Below, piece by piece: positions 1 to 8,484 of a DNA stretch of 64,000 bases. The stretch's first letter is position 1; the number at the start of each line of letters is the position of its first letter. Where the stretch lies: assembly GCF_042653205.1 (NCBI RefSeq), contig NZ_JBHSHY010000001.1:124001-188000 (forward strand). The letters are read 5' to 3'. Position numbers and translations under genes: made by a program. The stretch is from Paenibacillus_Z sp042653205 (GTDB lineage: Bacteria; Bacillota; Bacilli; Paenibacillales; Paenibacillaceae). The notes beneath the pieces are model-generated. The model had not been told where the DNA came from, did no database searches, and saw nothing but the letters and a program-made list of their open reading frames with translations.

Positions 1-315
1 GTGCCCGCGAGCCCGGGCGCGTGGTACTTGCTGCGTCTCGAGCTCCGCGGCGGCGCGATCGCCGGTTACGTTAACGGCATCCGGAAGATCGCCGTCAGCG
101 ACGGTTCGCTGACGCAGGGCTACGCCGGGCTGCGCACCTATGAGCAGACGGCCGTCTTCGACAATTTCATCGTCGCCGCCCCGGAATCGCCGCCGGCAGG
201 AACGATGAGCGCCGAAGCGGAGGCGAACGGGGCGCCGGCGACGGATGATCCGGCGAGCGGCGCGACACCGGAGACGGATCAGCCGGCAGCGCCCGAGACG
301 CCGGAAAGCGCCTAA
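1..315 (+). CDS. C-terminal part of a concanavalin/LamG-fold protein (5' end outside window)
   Basis: The frame is open from the first base, so the 104 codons seen are the end of a longer gene. About the first 58 residues (WYLLRLELRGGAIAGYVNG, then GYAGLRTYEQTAVFDNFIV) look like the last strands of the beta-sandwich domain seen in GH16-like and 3-keto-disaccharide hydrolase proteins, which bind or cleave glycans. After this comes a tail of about 40 residues rich in Ala, Pro, Glu and Thr that looks disordered. An intrinsic terminator follows the stop codon. The family call rests on a short stretch; the catalytic part, if any, is not in the window. Confidence 0.6.
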   Translation: MPASPGAWYLLRLELRGGAIAGYVNGIRKIAVSDGSLTQGYAGLRTYEQTAVFDNFIVAAPESPPAGTMSAEAEANGAPATDDPASGATPETDQPAAPETPESA

Positions 316-370
316 GGCCCGAAGCCCGGAAGGCGCAGGGGCGCCTTCGTCCGCGACAGCCGAAACAGAG

Positions 371-403
371 AAACCGCGTGGCCCTGGCCGCGCGGTTTTT
401 CTG
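371..403 (+). terminator. Intrinsic terminator after the first gene
   Basis: A GC-rich hairpin (AACCGCGTGGCC paired with GGCCGCGCGGTT) is followed by a run of T. It lies 55 bases after the stop of the first gene. The leftward germination operon ends just beyond it, so it may serve both strands. Confidence 0.85.
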
Positions 404-488
404 TTTCTTTTTTACGGACTGCTACCCTGACCGCCACCCGGAAAAGCCGCTCCGGTCACCGCCCGGCTTCGCTCCGCATACGATGCCG

Positions 489-1550
489 TTACGTTTTCAG
501 GTTGCCCGTATTGCGTATGATCGTCTTGACCTGCAGCTCGACTTGCAGCCGCGGCAAGTATGCGGTCCGCCATTTCGCCAGCTGCGGGCGCTGCAGTTCG
601 TCCCGGAAATGCTGGCCCAGCCCGAAAATGTCGGCCTCCGTATGCCGCACCTTCGCGATAATTTTCTCGAACCGCTCGGAAACGACCTTCCGCAGCTCCG
701 ATTTTATCATTTCGGGGGACGGATCGCCGCGTTTGTCCATAACGACGACTTTGAGGTGGATCGTACTTCTGAGTTGCGGCTTGCCGTCGCGGATCGAGCC
801 CTTGCTCCAGATGCGGCTGCTCGTGATTTGGACGGTGGCATGGCCCATTACCTCGATCTTCCCCTGCGTGTTCATGCCGTCGAAGACGTTGTACAGCAGC
901 GTCTCCTCGTTGTTCAGACGCCCGACCATCTTGCCGTTCTTCATGATCGCCGAGCCGACGCTTCGGATGATCGTCGTGTCGCCGGACTTCACGATCGGGA
1001 TGACGACGTCGTGCGTGTACGAGTGGATGCTGCGGAAAATGCGCCAGGTCGGCGTGTACGCGATGTCGGGGCTCCAGCCGGCGCTTTTCTGGAAGAAGTC
1101 GTAGATCGCGGTATTGTTGTGGTCGGCCCGGTCCTGCATATGTTTGAAGAATTTTTCGAGCGGCTCGTCGCAGACGACGAACATCGTCTTGGGCGCGATA
1201 TGCCGGGAGCGCACGATGCTTGCGATGCCCTCGGACAGCCCGCTCTCCGCGAATTCGCGGTCGACGATGATGACCTTCAGGTGAAGCAGGTCGACCTGGC
1301 TTTCCATATTCATGCTGATATGATCGATGACTTTGTTGATGGAATCGCCTTTGTCGGAGATGACCTGAATGCCTTCGGACTCCGACTCCGTTACTTCCGG
1401 GATATCCAGGTAGAGGGTGTATTTGCCATCGTGATACGAGATTCCCATGGCGATCGGCAGGGAGCGGTGGTTGATGTCCTTGTTGGTCCAGCAGCCGGCG
1501 AGCAAGAGGAGCAGCAGGACCGCGGCTGCCGTTTTCGACAGTGTTCTCAT
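489..1550 (-). CDS. Ger(x)C family spore germination lipoprotein
   Basis: A 353-residue lipoprotein subunit of a GerA-type nutrient receptor in the spore inner membrane. The N-terminus is a signal peptide ending in the lipobox LLAGCW, and the mature start CWTNKDINHRSLP matches the W(N/D)xREL-like opening of GerC proteins. The C-terminal third (TIHLKVVVMDKRGD to KAKVRHTEADIFGLGQHF) has the conserved GerC end where DIFGLG is a hallmark. The start codon overlaps the stop of gerB by 4 bp, so it is the last gene of a leftward A-B-C operon. A longer open frame continues upstream, but the lipobox fixes the start at 1550. Confidence 0.92.
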   Translation of the reverse strand: MRTLSKTAAAVLLLLLLAGCWTNKDINHRSLPIAMGISYHDGKYTLYLDIPEVTESESEGIQVISDKGDSINKVIDHISMNMESQVDLLHLKVIIVDREFAESGLSEGIASIVRSRHIAPKTMFVVCDEPLEKFFKHMQDRADHNNTAIYDFFQKSAGWSPDIAYTPTWRIFRSIHSYTHDVVIPIVKSGDTTIIRSVGSAIMKNGKMVGRLNNEETLLYNVFDGMNTQGKIEVMGHATVQITSSRIWSKGSIRDGKPQLRSTIHLKVVVMDKRGDPSPEMIKSELRKVVSERFEKIIAKVRHTEADIFGLGQHFRDELQRPQLAKWRTAYLPRLQVELQVKTIIRNTGNLKT

Positions 1551-2647
1551 GGCGCCTCCTTCTGCAGCTGGCCGGTGTATCGGCGGCCGGCGGCGAACAC
1601 GGCGAGCGGCGTTATGATGGACACGTAGCCCCACAAGTACAAATCCCAGCGGAATAACGCGTTGACGGACTTCCAATCCGGAATGAATAAACAACAGACG
1701 AATATGACGCAGGCGAGAATCGGCAGCAGGATGTTCGGCCGGACGTTCCGGACGCTGAGGCGAAACACATTTTCCATCTGCCAGATGAGAACCGCGATAA
1801 ACAGCAGGATGAATGCCAGCAGGCCGAGCACGAGGAACATCGTCACCCGGTCGAACATAAGCCATTCGATGTCGATCGTGTCGGCGGTGAAGATGAATGG
1901 AAATTCCAGCTGGCTCGAGGTCTCTTCGCCAAGCGTCATTAACGGAATGTAGACGGCTAAGAGGTACAGCGGAATCAGGAACGCATAAGCGGTATAAATG
2001 CCCCGGGCGGTAAACGAGACGTAGGACGGAACCAGTCCCATGAATAAGAAGCAGCCCGAAAACGCAAACAGGCTCTTGTAATATGAAGCTTGTCCGAGAA
2101 ACGCGAAATCCGAAGCGCTTCGGGGAACAAGCGGCGCCGCGTAATGCGGATCGATGTTCTGGAACGAAGCGGCGAGCACGAATAGGACCGAAGGCAGGAA
2201 CAGCACGCCCATTAGCAGGCTTAACCGCATCAAGCCTTGAATGCTGCCGCGGAGCACGATGTACGTCGGGATGGCGATGAACATGAAATCGAAATGCCAC
2301 AGCGGCATCGAGGACGAGACGACGATCGAAATGATTTCCGCGAACGACCGAACTGTCAAGACGGCCAGCACGCCGATATATAGCCAGAGGGGCAGGAAGA
2401 TCACCCAACCGAGCCACCGGCTCTTGCGCATGAGCACCGTAACGACGTTATGCCCGTGATAGTAACGGATGCCTTTCAAATAAAGCGCGATGATCGCCAA
2501 TTGGATCAACAGTCCGGTAGCGATGGGCAGCCAATGGATTTCCTTGGTGCTCGCGATCATGTCCATGGGGAAAAGGTAGAACATCATGCCCGTATGCATG
2601 AGGAAAAACGTCATCGGCACTTGCATGTTTTTGAACACGTCATTCAC
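1547..2647 (-). CDS. GerAB-type spore germination permease
   Basis: A 366-residue membrane protein of the amino acid/polyamine-type GerB family, the subunit that binds germinant in GerA-type receptors. About ten hydrophobic segments are visible from residue 12 to the end, with the family-typical GIRYYHGHNVVTV segment after the second membrane span. It overlaps gerA by 8 bp and gerC by 4 bp, which points to translational coupling. Length is normal for the family. Its germinant cannot be read from the sequence. Confidence 0.92.
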   Translation of the reverse strand: MNDVFKNMQVPMTFFLMHTGMMFYLFPMDMIASTKEIHWLPIATGLLIQLAIIALYLKGIRYYHGHNVVTVLMRKSRWLGWVIFLPLWLYIGVLAVLTVRSFAEIISIVVSSSMPLWHFDFMFIAIPTYIVLRGSIQGLMRLSLLMGVLFLPSVLFVLAASFQNIDPHYAAPLVPRSASDFAFLGQASYYKSLFAFSGCFLFMGLVPSYVSFTARGIYTAYAFLIPLYLLAVYIPLMTLGEETSSQLEFPFIFTADTIDIEWLMFDRVTMFLVLGLLAFILLFIAVLIWQMENVFRLSVRNVRPNILLPILACVIFVCCLFIPDWKSVNALFRWDLYLWGYVSIITPLAVFAAGRRYTGQLQKEAP

Positions 2648-3968
2648 CTTCCGGTTTGTTTGCTTGCAAATACGGAATGTCGAGCGTTTTCTCGCAGGCC
2701 AAATAGGCGCAAACCAAAACCAGTCCGGACATTAGGCCGAGCACGCCGTAGAGGGCGGACAGCACGAGCGTGACATACTTGAACATTCGGAACGTCAGTA
2801 CGTTCTGAAACCCGACCGCGGTCGCGCCGGAGATCGTGCCGGCCGCCAGTACGATGATGAGCAGATTGCTGACCAGCTTGGCCGCTACGGCCGCTTGCCC
2901 GAGCACGATGCCGCCGACCATCGTGATCGCGGGACCGATGCTGGCCGGAAGCCGAATGAGCGCCTCCATCAGCAGCTCCAGGACGATCATCATGACGAGC
3001 GTTTCGACGAAGGCGGGGTAGGGCACTTCCAGGCGGCTCTTCGCGATCGAATGGGCCAGTTCGAAGCGCAGCACGTCGGGATTGACCGAGACGAGCGAGA
3101 CGTAAAGCGCCGGAAGGAGAATCATCAGAAGCAGGCCGAAGACGCGGTAGACCCGCAGAAATATCGCGATCGGCTGCGGGTAGTTCCGGTCTTCCTCCGA
3201 CATGATGAAGTCGGATGCCAAGCTGGGCACCACGATCGCGTAGGGCAGGCTTTCAATGAAGATGACGGCCCTGCCGTTGCGCAACGCCCGAACCGCGTTG
3301 GCAGGCGTCTCGCACGTGCGGAACCGGGTTACGATGCCGTACTTGGACAAGCCGAGCAGTTTGGTCAAGTCTTGCAGATTGTCGATGTCCAGGCTCGACT
3401 GCAATTCGCGCGACTTCAGCCGATCCGTCAGCTTGCGCAGCAGCGAAGGATGGATTGCGCCTTCGAGATAGGCGAGCGTCACGCGGCTTTTGTACGTGTG
3501 GCAGAAGCTGTACGTCAAGAAATGGAAGTCGTCTGAATTGATCCGCTTGCGCAGCATGCCGAGATTCAGGTCCATGTCTTCATTGAAGGCACCGTTCGGA
3601 TTCAGGATCGGATTCTCCATCAGCGGTTCCGAAATGGGGCGGTGCAGCTGCTGCAGGATCGGGTATAGGCTGAAGACCGATTCGGACGGTTCATGGACGA
3701 CGATCAGCTTCGCGTCGCGCAGCGCGGCGGTCAGTTCCTGCAGCCTGTTTGCCAGCTTGCATCCGAGTCCCGCGAGCATGCGCAGCAGCTCTTCCTCCGA
3801 GCCGCCGCCGTCGTGCAGCTGCTGCCGGATCATCGTGAGCGTCTGCGGGAAGTCGATCATGGACTTGAAGCCGACGAGCGCAACCGACGCGCCTCCGAAG
3901 TAAGCCCGGTGCACCATAAAATCCTCCTCGCGTTCATAATGCCGCTCCAGCTCCGTCACGACCGACAT
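2640..3968 (-). CDS. GerA-type spore germination receptor subunit with a short C-terminus
   Basis: The first gene of the operon encodes the large receptor subunit: a soluble N-terminal part of about 245 residues followed by four or five membrane segments (VYRVFGLLLMILLPALYVSL, then AFVETLVMMIVLELLMEAL and others). The motif IRLPASIGPAITMVGGIVLGQAAV is the conserved GerA membrane signature. At 442 residues it is short for the family, and it stops at DIPYLQANKPEGE, so the usual cytoplasmic tail (DLKDTFIRxPW..M..RP type) is missing. The start has a good AAGGAGG site 7 bases upstream. Confidence 0.9.
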   Translation of the reverse strand: MSVVTELERHYEREEDFMVHRAYFGGASVALVGFKSMIDFPQTLTMIRQQLHDGGGSEEELLRMLAGLGCKLANRLQELTAALRDAKLIVVHEPSESVFSLYPILQQLHRPISEPLMENPILNPNGAFNEDMDLNLGMLRKRINSDDFHFLTYSFCHTYKSRVTLAYLEGAIHPSLLRKLTDRLKSRELQSSLDIDNLQDLTKLLGLSKYGIVTRFRTCETPANAVRALRNGRAVIFIESLPYAIVVPSLASDFIMSEEDRNYPQPIAIFLRVYRVFGLLLMILLPALYVSLVSVNPDVLRFELAHSIAKSRLEVPYPAFVETLVMMIVLELLMEALIRLPASIGPAITMVGGIVLGQAAVAAKLVSNLLIIVLAAGTISGATAVGFQNVLTFRMFKYVTLVLSALYGVLGLMSGLVLVCAYLACEKTLDIPYLQANKPEGE

Positions 3969-4233
3969 CGTTCATCCTCCTTCGCCATGGTTCCGATTCT
4001 TGTCGATATACTTGTCCAGTATCTCTAAATGCCGCGTTCGATAAACCTGAACCTAGTCAGCGCGGCGCCGGAAGCGAGGAGGCTCGATCGTTGCCGTCGA
4101 AGAAACGGGCTGCATGGGGGTGATTAATGCGATTAATCATTCGTGCGCGCATTTTGATTAATGATGTTAACTAACGAGGGAGGTACTTCTCTTTTTCTGC
4201 GGCAATCGAATGCCTGCACGTCCTGGTGAAAAA

Positions 4234-4261
4234 GAACCGCTCCCGGCGGTTCTGTTTATTT
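4234..4261. terminator. Orphan bidirectional hairpin terminator in the gerA/phosphotransferase gap
   Basis: GAACCGC and GCGGTTC pair around a TCCCG loop. On the plus strand TGTTTATTT follows; on the minus strand a run of five T follows. No gene ends here: gerA reads away to the left and the phosphotransferase starts to the right. The rest of the gap 3969-4406 holds AT-rich copies of GATTAAT at 4122-4165, perhaps a regulatory site, and no convincing gene. Confidence 0.6.
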
Positions 4262-4406
4262 CATGGCATTAATTGAATATCGCATGAACCGCCGGTCGGT
4301 GCGTTCGGATGATTATGCAGGAAGGCGGCTAGTTCGCGACGAATGGAGGAAGGACGACGTCTAGCCATGCTTGCTTGACGTAATGCCGGCGCCCGGGAGG
4401 GGTATG

Positions 4407-5450
4407 ATGAAAGTTCGCTATCCGATCGCGGACGCCGCGCTCGCCGGCAGCCTGGAGCGCGCCTATCCGATTCGAATCCAGGAGATCGCCTTCATTCCGC
4501 ACGGCGATTCCGCGTATTCGTACAAGCTCGTCTGCGGCGGGGGAGCCGCCTATTATTTGAAGCTCTACGATCATGCGAACGACCGGCAGCGGAGCGGGAT
4601 TGATCGCCTGCCGCGCTACTTGCCGCTCATTCGGCGTCTGCATCGCGACGGAGTATTCCCGAACGCGGCGCGTCCGGTACCCAACATAAGCGGCGGGCTG
4701 TCGTCCGAATGCGGCGGATACACCTTAGTGCTCTACGGTTTCATTGAAGGGGAAACGCTGGCGGATGCCTACCCGTTCCCGGACGGCTTGCTCGAGGAAG
4801 TCGCCGAAGTAATGGCCGGCATCCATCGGCTCGCTTCCGTCGCGGCCGGTGTGGGCGTCGCGTCCGAATCGTTCGAGCTGGCTTTCGCGGATCGGCTCGA
4901 GTCCTGCCTGTCCGCGCTCGAACGGACGGACTTCGCCGGAAGCCCGGTCCAGCTGGCGCTGCGGGCGCTTATCTCGCCCGAGCGCGCGCGTATCCGCGGG
5001 CTCCTGCGGCTCGTCCGCGAGCTTCGGCGCGAAGCCGTCGCGGATGAGCGCGAATACGTGCTCTGCCATGGGGATCTGTGGGGCGGGAACCTGATTCGCG
5101 GCGAACGCGGCTTGTCCGTGCTCGATTGGGAGAACGCGCTGCTGGCGCCTCCGGAATTCGACTGGTTCGGCTATATCGGCGACCGGTTCGAGCGGTTCGC
5201 CGCCGCTTACGAGCGGCGCCGGGGACGTCCCGTAGCGCTCGACGGAGGTCTGCTGCGCTTCTATGCGTACCGCCACCATTTGCGCAATCTGACGAACTGG
5301 CTGCTGAACATTCTAGGGCGCAACCGCGACGACGCGCAGAGCGCGCATGATTTGGACCTGATCGCGCATCATTGCTTGAACCGGCTGGATGCGATCGAGC
5401 CGGATGCCGCGCGGGCCGAGCGCGAATTCGGCCGGCCGGGCCGTTCTTGA
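4407..5450 (+). CDS. Aminoglycoside phosphotransferase/choline kinase-fold protein
   Basis: A 347-residue kinase-fold enzyme of the APH family, which transfers phosphate from ATP to a small-molecule hydroxyl or amine. The N-lobe has a nucleotide-binding strand region (GDSAYSYKLVCGGGAAYYLKLYD). The catalytic loop reads LCHGDLWGGNLIRGERG (Brenner-type HGD....N motif) and is followed by the Mg-binding LDWENALLAPPEFDW. GGGAGG lies 6 bases before the second of two adjacent ATG codons, so 4407 is chosen; 4404 is possible. The family covers antibiotic resistance, homoserine kinases and spore-coat CotS-like proteins, so the substrate is unknown. Confidence 0.8.
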   Translation: MKVRYPIADAALAGSLERAYPIRIQEIAFIPHGDSAYSYKLVCGGGAAYYLKLYDHANDRQRSGIDRLPRYLPLIRRLHRDGVFPNAARPVPNISGGLSSECGGYTLVLYGFIEGETLADAYPFPDGLLEEVAEVMAGIHRLASVAAGVGVASESFELAFADRLESCLSALERTDFAGSPVQLALRALISPERARIRGLLRLVRELRREAVADEREYVLCHGDLWGGNLIRGERGLSVLDWENALLAPPEFDWFGYIGDRFERFAAAYERRRGRPVALDGGLLRFYAYRHHLRNLTNWLLNILGRNRDDAQSAHDLDLIAHHCLNRLDAIEPDAARAEREFGRPGRS

Positions 5451-5601
5451 TCCGCGAATGCGCCGCGGGTTCGGAATAATCGCGAGTCAAGCGCGAATTC
5501 GCAATCATGTCGTCCGTCGCGTCGATTCGGGCGACGGCCGTTCGTCGTCCTTATGAAAGCGCAGAAGCGCTTACCCGAATTCACTCGCCAAAGGAGAATG
5601 A

Positions 5602-5988
5602 ATGATGCTATTCGTATGCTTGGGCTATTTCGATCGCGAAGCGATGGACGCCCGTCCGAAGGAGGAAATCGAAGCGGTCATGGGGCAATGCGGGCCGCAT
5701 CTCGAGGAGCTGTACGGCACTGGCCGGGTCTTCCTAGACGCCGGACTGGGTACCGTCGGCAAAACCATCAGGCGTGCGGAAGGAAGGACGGTCGTGACCG
5801 ACGGCCCGTTCATCGAATCGAAGGAAATGATCGGCAGCGCGTTCTTCGTCGAAGCGGAGGACCTGGACGAAGCCGTCCGGATCGCATCGCTGCATCCGGC
5901 CGTGCGGCTGGCCGAAGGCGAAGCGTTCGGCTGGGGCCTTGAAGTCCGGCCCATACATTACTTCGAGCGCAGAGACCCGCAGCGGTAG
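5602..5988 (+). CDS. YciI/DGPF-domain protein
   Basis: A 128-residue protein of the YCII-related family, a ferredoxin-like dimeric alpha-beta barrel. The hallmark TDGPFIESKEMIGSAFF (the DGPF motif) lies near residues 73-89. Some relatives are suspected to be enzymes because of a conserved His/Asp pair, and others sit beside ECF sigma factors; no sigma factor is present here. AAAGGAG precedes two adjacent ATG codons. A long hairpin between it and the converging NlpC/P60 gene ends transcription. Confidence 0.85.
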   Translation: MMLFVCLGYFDREAMDARPKEEIEAVMGQCGPHLEELYGTGRVFLDAGLGTVGKTIRRAEGRTVVTDGPFIESKEMIGSAFFVEAEDLDEAVRIASLHPAVRLAEGEAFGWGLEVRPIHYFERRDPQR

Positions 5989-6043
5989 AGACCGCGGCGG
6001 AAGACGCGAGAGCAGCCGGTACCCCTGCTTTCAACCATGGCAA

Positions 6044-6093
6044 AAGACCCGCAAGCGGGCACGATCCGTCGTGTCCGGCTTGCGGGTCTTGTT
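6044..6093. terminator. Long bidirectional hairpin between converging genes
   Basis: AAGACCCGCAAGC pairs with GCTTGCGGGTCTT, and the inner GGGCACGA/TCGTGTCC extends the stem to about 20 bp with a four-base loop. It sits midway between the YciI-like gene (plus) and the NlpC/P60 gene (minus) and probably ends both transcripts. Confidence 0.8.
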
Positions 6094-6153
6094 CGCGATT
6101 GCGGTCTTGGCGCGTTCGGCAAGGAACGGACGCGCCGTGCCGCGCAGCCGCCT

Positions 6154-6858
6154 TTAGACGCGCTGGCCGCGGATATAATGGCTCTTCCAGTACGAGCTGT
6201 TGAAATCCGAGACGACGACGCCCTCGTCCGGCAGGTTGTTGATGAATTGGCCGTTGCCCATGTAAATGCCGACGTGATTGACCTGTCCCGGCTTGCTGAC
6301 GCTGAAGAAGACGAGATCGCCGGCCTTCAGCTGGCTGCGCGGCACGTACGAGCCGATCTTGGCTTGGGCTTTCGAGCCCCACGGAATCGATTTGCCGTTC
6401 AGCTGGAACACGTACTGCGTGAACGAGGAGCAGTCGAAGAGGAGCCGCTTCTGATCGCGTTCCCCGAAGACGTATTTCACTTTCCCGATGTACGATTTCG
6501 CCGTGTTGACGATGCGGCTGCCGCTCGAAGCGCCGCTGCCCGGATTCGGCTGCGGATTGGCGGATTCGCGGATCGTGACGTACGAACGGGACACGTAGCC
6601 GGTGCGGCCGTCATAGTCGACGAGCACCCAGTAGTCGTTCGCCGCTTCGACGGGAAGCACGGTGCCGGCCTTGACGAAGCCGATGATCGAAGCGCTCGTG
6701 CTCTGGCCGGAGCGGAAGTTGACGCCTTTGTTGACGGTCGCCGTCGCGACGGGCGATGCCGACGCGGGCGCCGCGAATCCGCCGATCGCGGACAGGGCCA
6801 GGCCCAGGCTTAACGTGATGGCAGCAGCCGATTTTCCAAGGTGTTTCTTAAGTCGCAT
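6154..6858 (-). CDS. Secreted NlpC/P60 endopeptidase with SH3 domain
   Basis: A 234-residue exported peptidoglycan hydrolase, probably cleaving the D-Glu-to-diamino-acid bond in stem peptides. Order: signal peptide ending near AAPASA (about residue 33), one bacterial SH3 domain (VNKGVNFRSGQSTSASIIGFV to YVSRSYV), a Pro/Gly/Ser linker, then NlpC/P60 with catalytic Cys in FDCSSFTQYVF and His in VNHVGIYMG. AAGGAGG lies 11 bases before the chosen ATG; a longer open frame upstream lacks such a site. No ydaO-type riboswitch was recognised upstream, although that element often precedes such genes. Confidence 0.9.
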   Translation of the reverse strand: MRLKKHLGKSAAAITLSLGLALSAIGGFAAPASASPVATATVNKGVNFRSGQSTSASIIGFVKAGTVLPVEAANDYWVLVDYDGRTGYVSRSYVTIRESANPQPNPGSGASSGSRIVNTAKSYIGKVKYVFGERDQKRLLFDCSSFTQYVFQLNGKSIPWGSKAQAKIGSYVPRSQLKAGDLVFFSVSKPGQVNHVGIYMGNGQFINNLPDEGVVVSDFNSSYWKSHYIRGQRV

Positions 6859-7023
6859 GGTCGTGATGACCTCCTTATGTATCGTGGGATGAATTCCTTG
6901 CCTGTCCATACTCTACCATAGCCGGGCTTGCCACCATTTACCTGCGTAGGATGAAGTTAACGTCCGCGCTGAAGAAATCGCCAATTATTAGATCTTCATG
7001 AGAAAAATTAAGAAATCATTCCT

Positions 7024-7050
7024 TGACAGGAAACAAACGCTCAGCTCTAC
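7024..7050 (+). promoter_or_regulatory. Possible sigma-A promoter before the L,D-transpeptidase
   Basis: A perfect TTGACA at 7024-7029 is followed by TACATA 19 bases later, a longer spacer than ideal. This lies in the AT-rich gap 6859-7179 between two diverging cell-wall genes. Confidence 0.35.
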
Positions 7051-7179
7051 ATAATTTCGCCAACGGGTTCCAAAACCGCGTCCAGCATGGCAAGGGCGCT
7101 TCCTTCGATTCATATAGTGAGTCATGAACGTTCTATCCGACTTCTATCTGAATCGAAAGCGAGGTTATCAAGCACGAGT

Positions 7180-8076
7180 ATGAAACCATTCCATTGGAGA
7201 GCCGGTCTCGCCGCGATCGCCGCTTTGCTGCTGTGGAGCGTCCTGTTCGCGCCCCCGGCGAGCGCGGCGGAGGCGAAGAACCAGCTGATTATCGTGAACA
7301 AGCAGACGAACGAACTGGCCTTCTTCGAGAACGGCGCGCTGGTCAAGACGTTCCCCGTCGGCACGGGCCGAACGCCGGACCTGACGCCCGAGGGTACCTT
7401 CCCGATCGTCAATAAGATCAAGAACCGGCCTTACTACAAGGACCATATTCCCGGCGGCGATCCCCGCAATCCGCTCGGCGACCGCTGGCTGGGGCTCGAA
7501 GTCGACGGCACGTACGGCACGACGTACGCGATTCACGGCAACAACAATCCGAAATCGATCGGCCGCTATGTCAGCGCGGGCTGCATCCGCATGAACAACG
7601 ACGCGATTCATTGGCTGTTCCCGCAGATCGAGCTCGGCACGAAGGTCGTCATTACGTCGTCCGGGCATTCGTTCGCCGCGATCGCGGCGGCGCACGGTTA
7701 TCCGGTCTGGCAGCGTTACGAAGGCAAGCTGTCGCTGAACGGCCAGGCGCGGACGCTGAGCCGCGACGTCGTCGTCGCCGATTCGCGCGTCTTCTTGCCG
7801 ATGCGGGAGCTGTTCGAGCTGCTGGGAGCGAGCGTCGCGTGGGACGGCGAGACGAAGACCGTCACCGCGATCGTCGGCGGCCGGACGATCACGCATGTCC
7901 CGCAGACGGGCACGGTGACCGTCGACGGCAGGACGATAGCGATCACGCCGTCCCTCGTGTCGTCGAATACCGTGCTGCTTCCGGTCCGCGGCATCTTCGA
8001 GTTGATCGGGTACGATATCGCCTGGGACGGCCGGGCGAAGGAGATCCGGATGACCTCCGTATCCGGTGCATTCTAA
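7180..8076 (+). CDS. L,D-transpeptidase (YkuD) fused to a copper-amine-oxidase-N-like domain
   Basis: A 298-residue exported protein. A signal peptide (residues 1-28, ending PPASA) is followed by a YkuD catalytic domain with the motif YAIHGNNNPKSIGRYVSAGCIRMNN, which carries the conserved His and catalytic Cys (SxGCIRM). This enzyme class makes or remodels peptidoglycan cross-links, or attaches proteins to them. From about residue 185 comes an amine oxidase N-terminal stalk repeat (LNGQARTLSRDVVVADSRV to LPVRGIFELIGYDIAWDG), frequent in Paenibacillus wall proteins. No strong ribosome binding site precedes the ATG at 7180; the signal peptide decides the start. Confidence 0.87.
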   Translation: MKPFHWRAGLAAIAALLLWSVLFAPPASAAEAKNQLIIVNKQTNELAFFENGALVKTFPVGTGRTPDLTPEGTFPIVNKIKNRPYYKDHIPGGDPRNPLGDRWLGLEVDGTYGTTYAIHGNNNPKSIGRYVSAGCIRMNNDAIHWLFPQIELGTKVVITSSGHSFAAIAAAHGYPVWQRYEGKLSLNGQARTLSRDVVVADSRVFLPMRELFELLGASVAWDGETKTVTAIVGGRTITHVPQTGTVTVDGRTIAITPSLVSSNTVLLPVRGIFELIGYDIAWDGRAKEIRMTSVSGAF

Positions 8077-8159
8077 TCCGCGCAGCGCAAGCCGCGCGGG
8101 CGGCGGAAGGAGGCGCACCAGGGCCGGCGGCGGCTCGGGCGGCATCGCCCGCTTGAAGG

Positions 8160-8187
8160 GGCGGCCGGCCGCCGGCCGCCTCTCTTG
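8160..8187 (+). terminator. GC-rich hairpin after the L,D-transpeptidase
   Basis: GGCGGCCGG and CCGGCCGCC form a 9-bp stem followed by the pyrimidine stretch TCTCTT. The U-tract is poor, so termination may be partial. Confidence 0.45.
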
Positions 8188-8289
8188 GCCGCGCGTCCGC
8201 GCCGTGCTTCTTTGCCGGGAAGCCGCGCAGCCGCGGGCTTTCGTCTATACGGTTCGCTTCGGGTAAGTAAGTAACAATTTTTTCACGTC

Positions 8290-8318
8290 TTCTCGCGCCG
8301 GGACAGGTTCTTTATAAT
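8290..8318 (+). promoter_or_regulatory. Possible promoter for the aldo/keto reductase
   Basis: A perfect TATAAT at 8313-8318 has no good -35 hexamer. It is the only promoter-like element I see in the 400-base gap 8077-8484; the rest is GC-rich with no visible gene. Confidence 0.35.
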
Positions 8319-8484
8319 GGAAAGTGGCAAACCGCGGGCGGGCGAAGGTGTGCGGCTGAATGCGAAAGCGCTTTTTCAGCCGGCGCCGCCGTCCGTCCGA
8401 GCCGAACGATGTCGTTCGCCGCACTTGTCGCACGGAACTCCGGACGAACCGGAGGAATCGAAACACGAATAGGAGGCATCGCGC

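Noticed and set aside
6037..6813. Open frame on the plus strand opposite the NlpC/P60 gene
   Set aside because: It begins inside the terminator hairpin, and the reverse strand has signal peptide, SH3 and catalytic motifs.
6859..7179. ydaO (cyclic di-AMP) riboswitch before the NlpC/P60 gene
   Set aside because: The conserved motifs of this riboswitch were not found on either strand of the gap.
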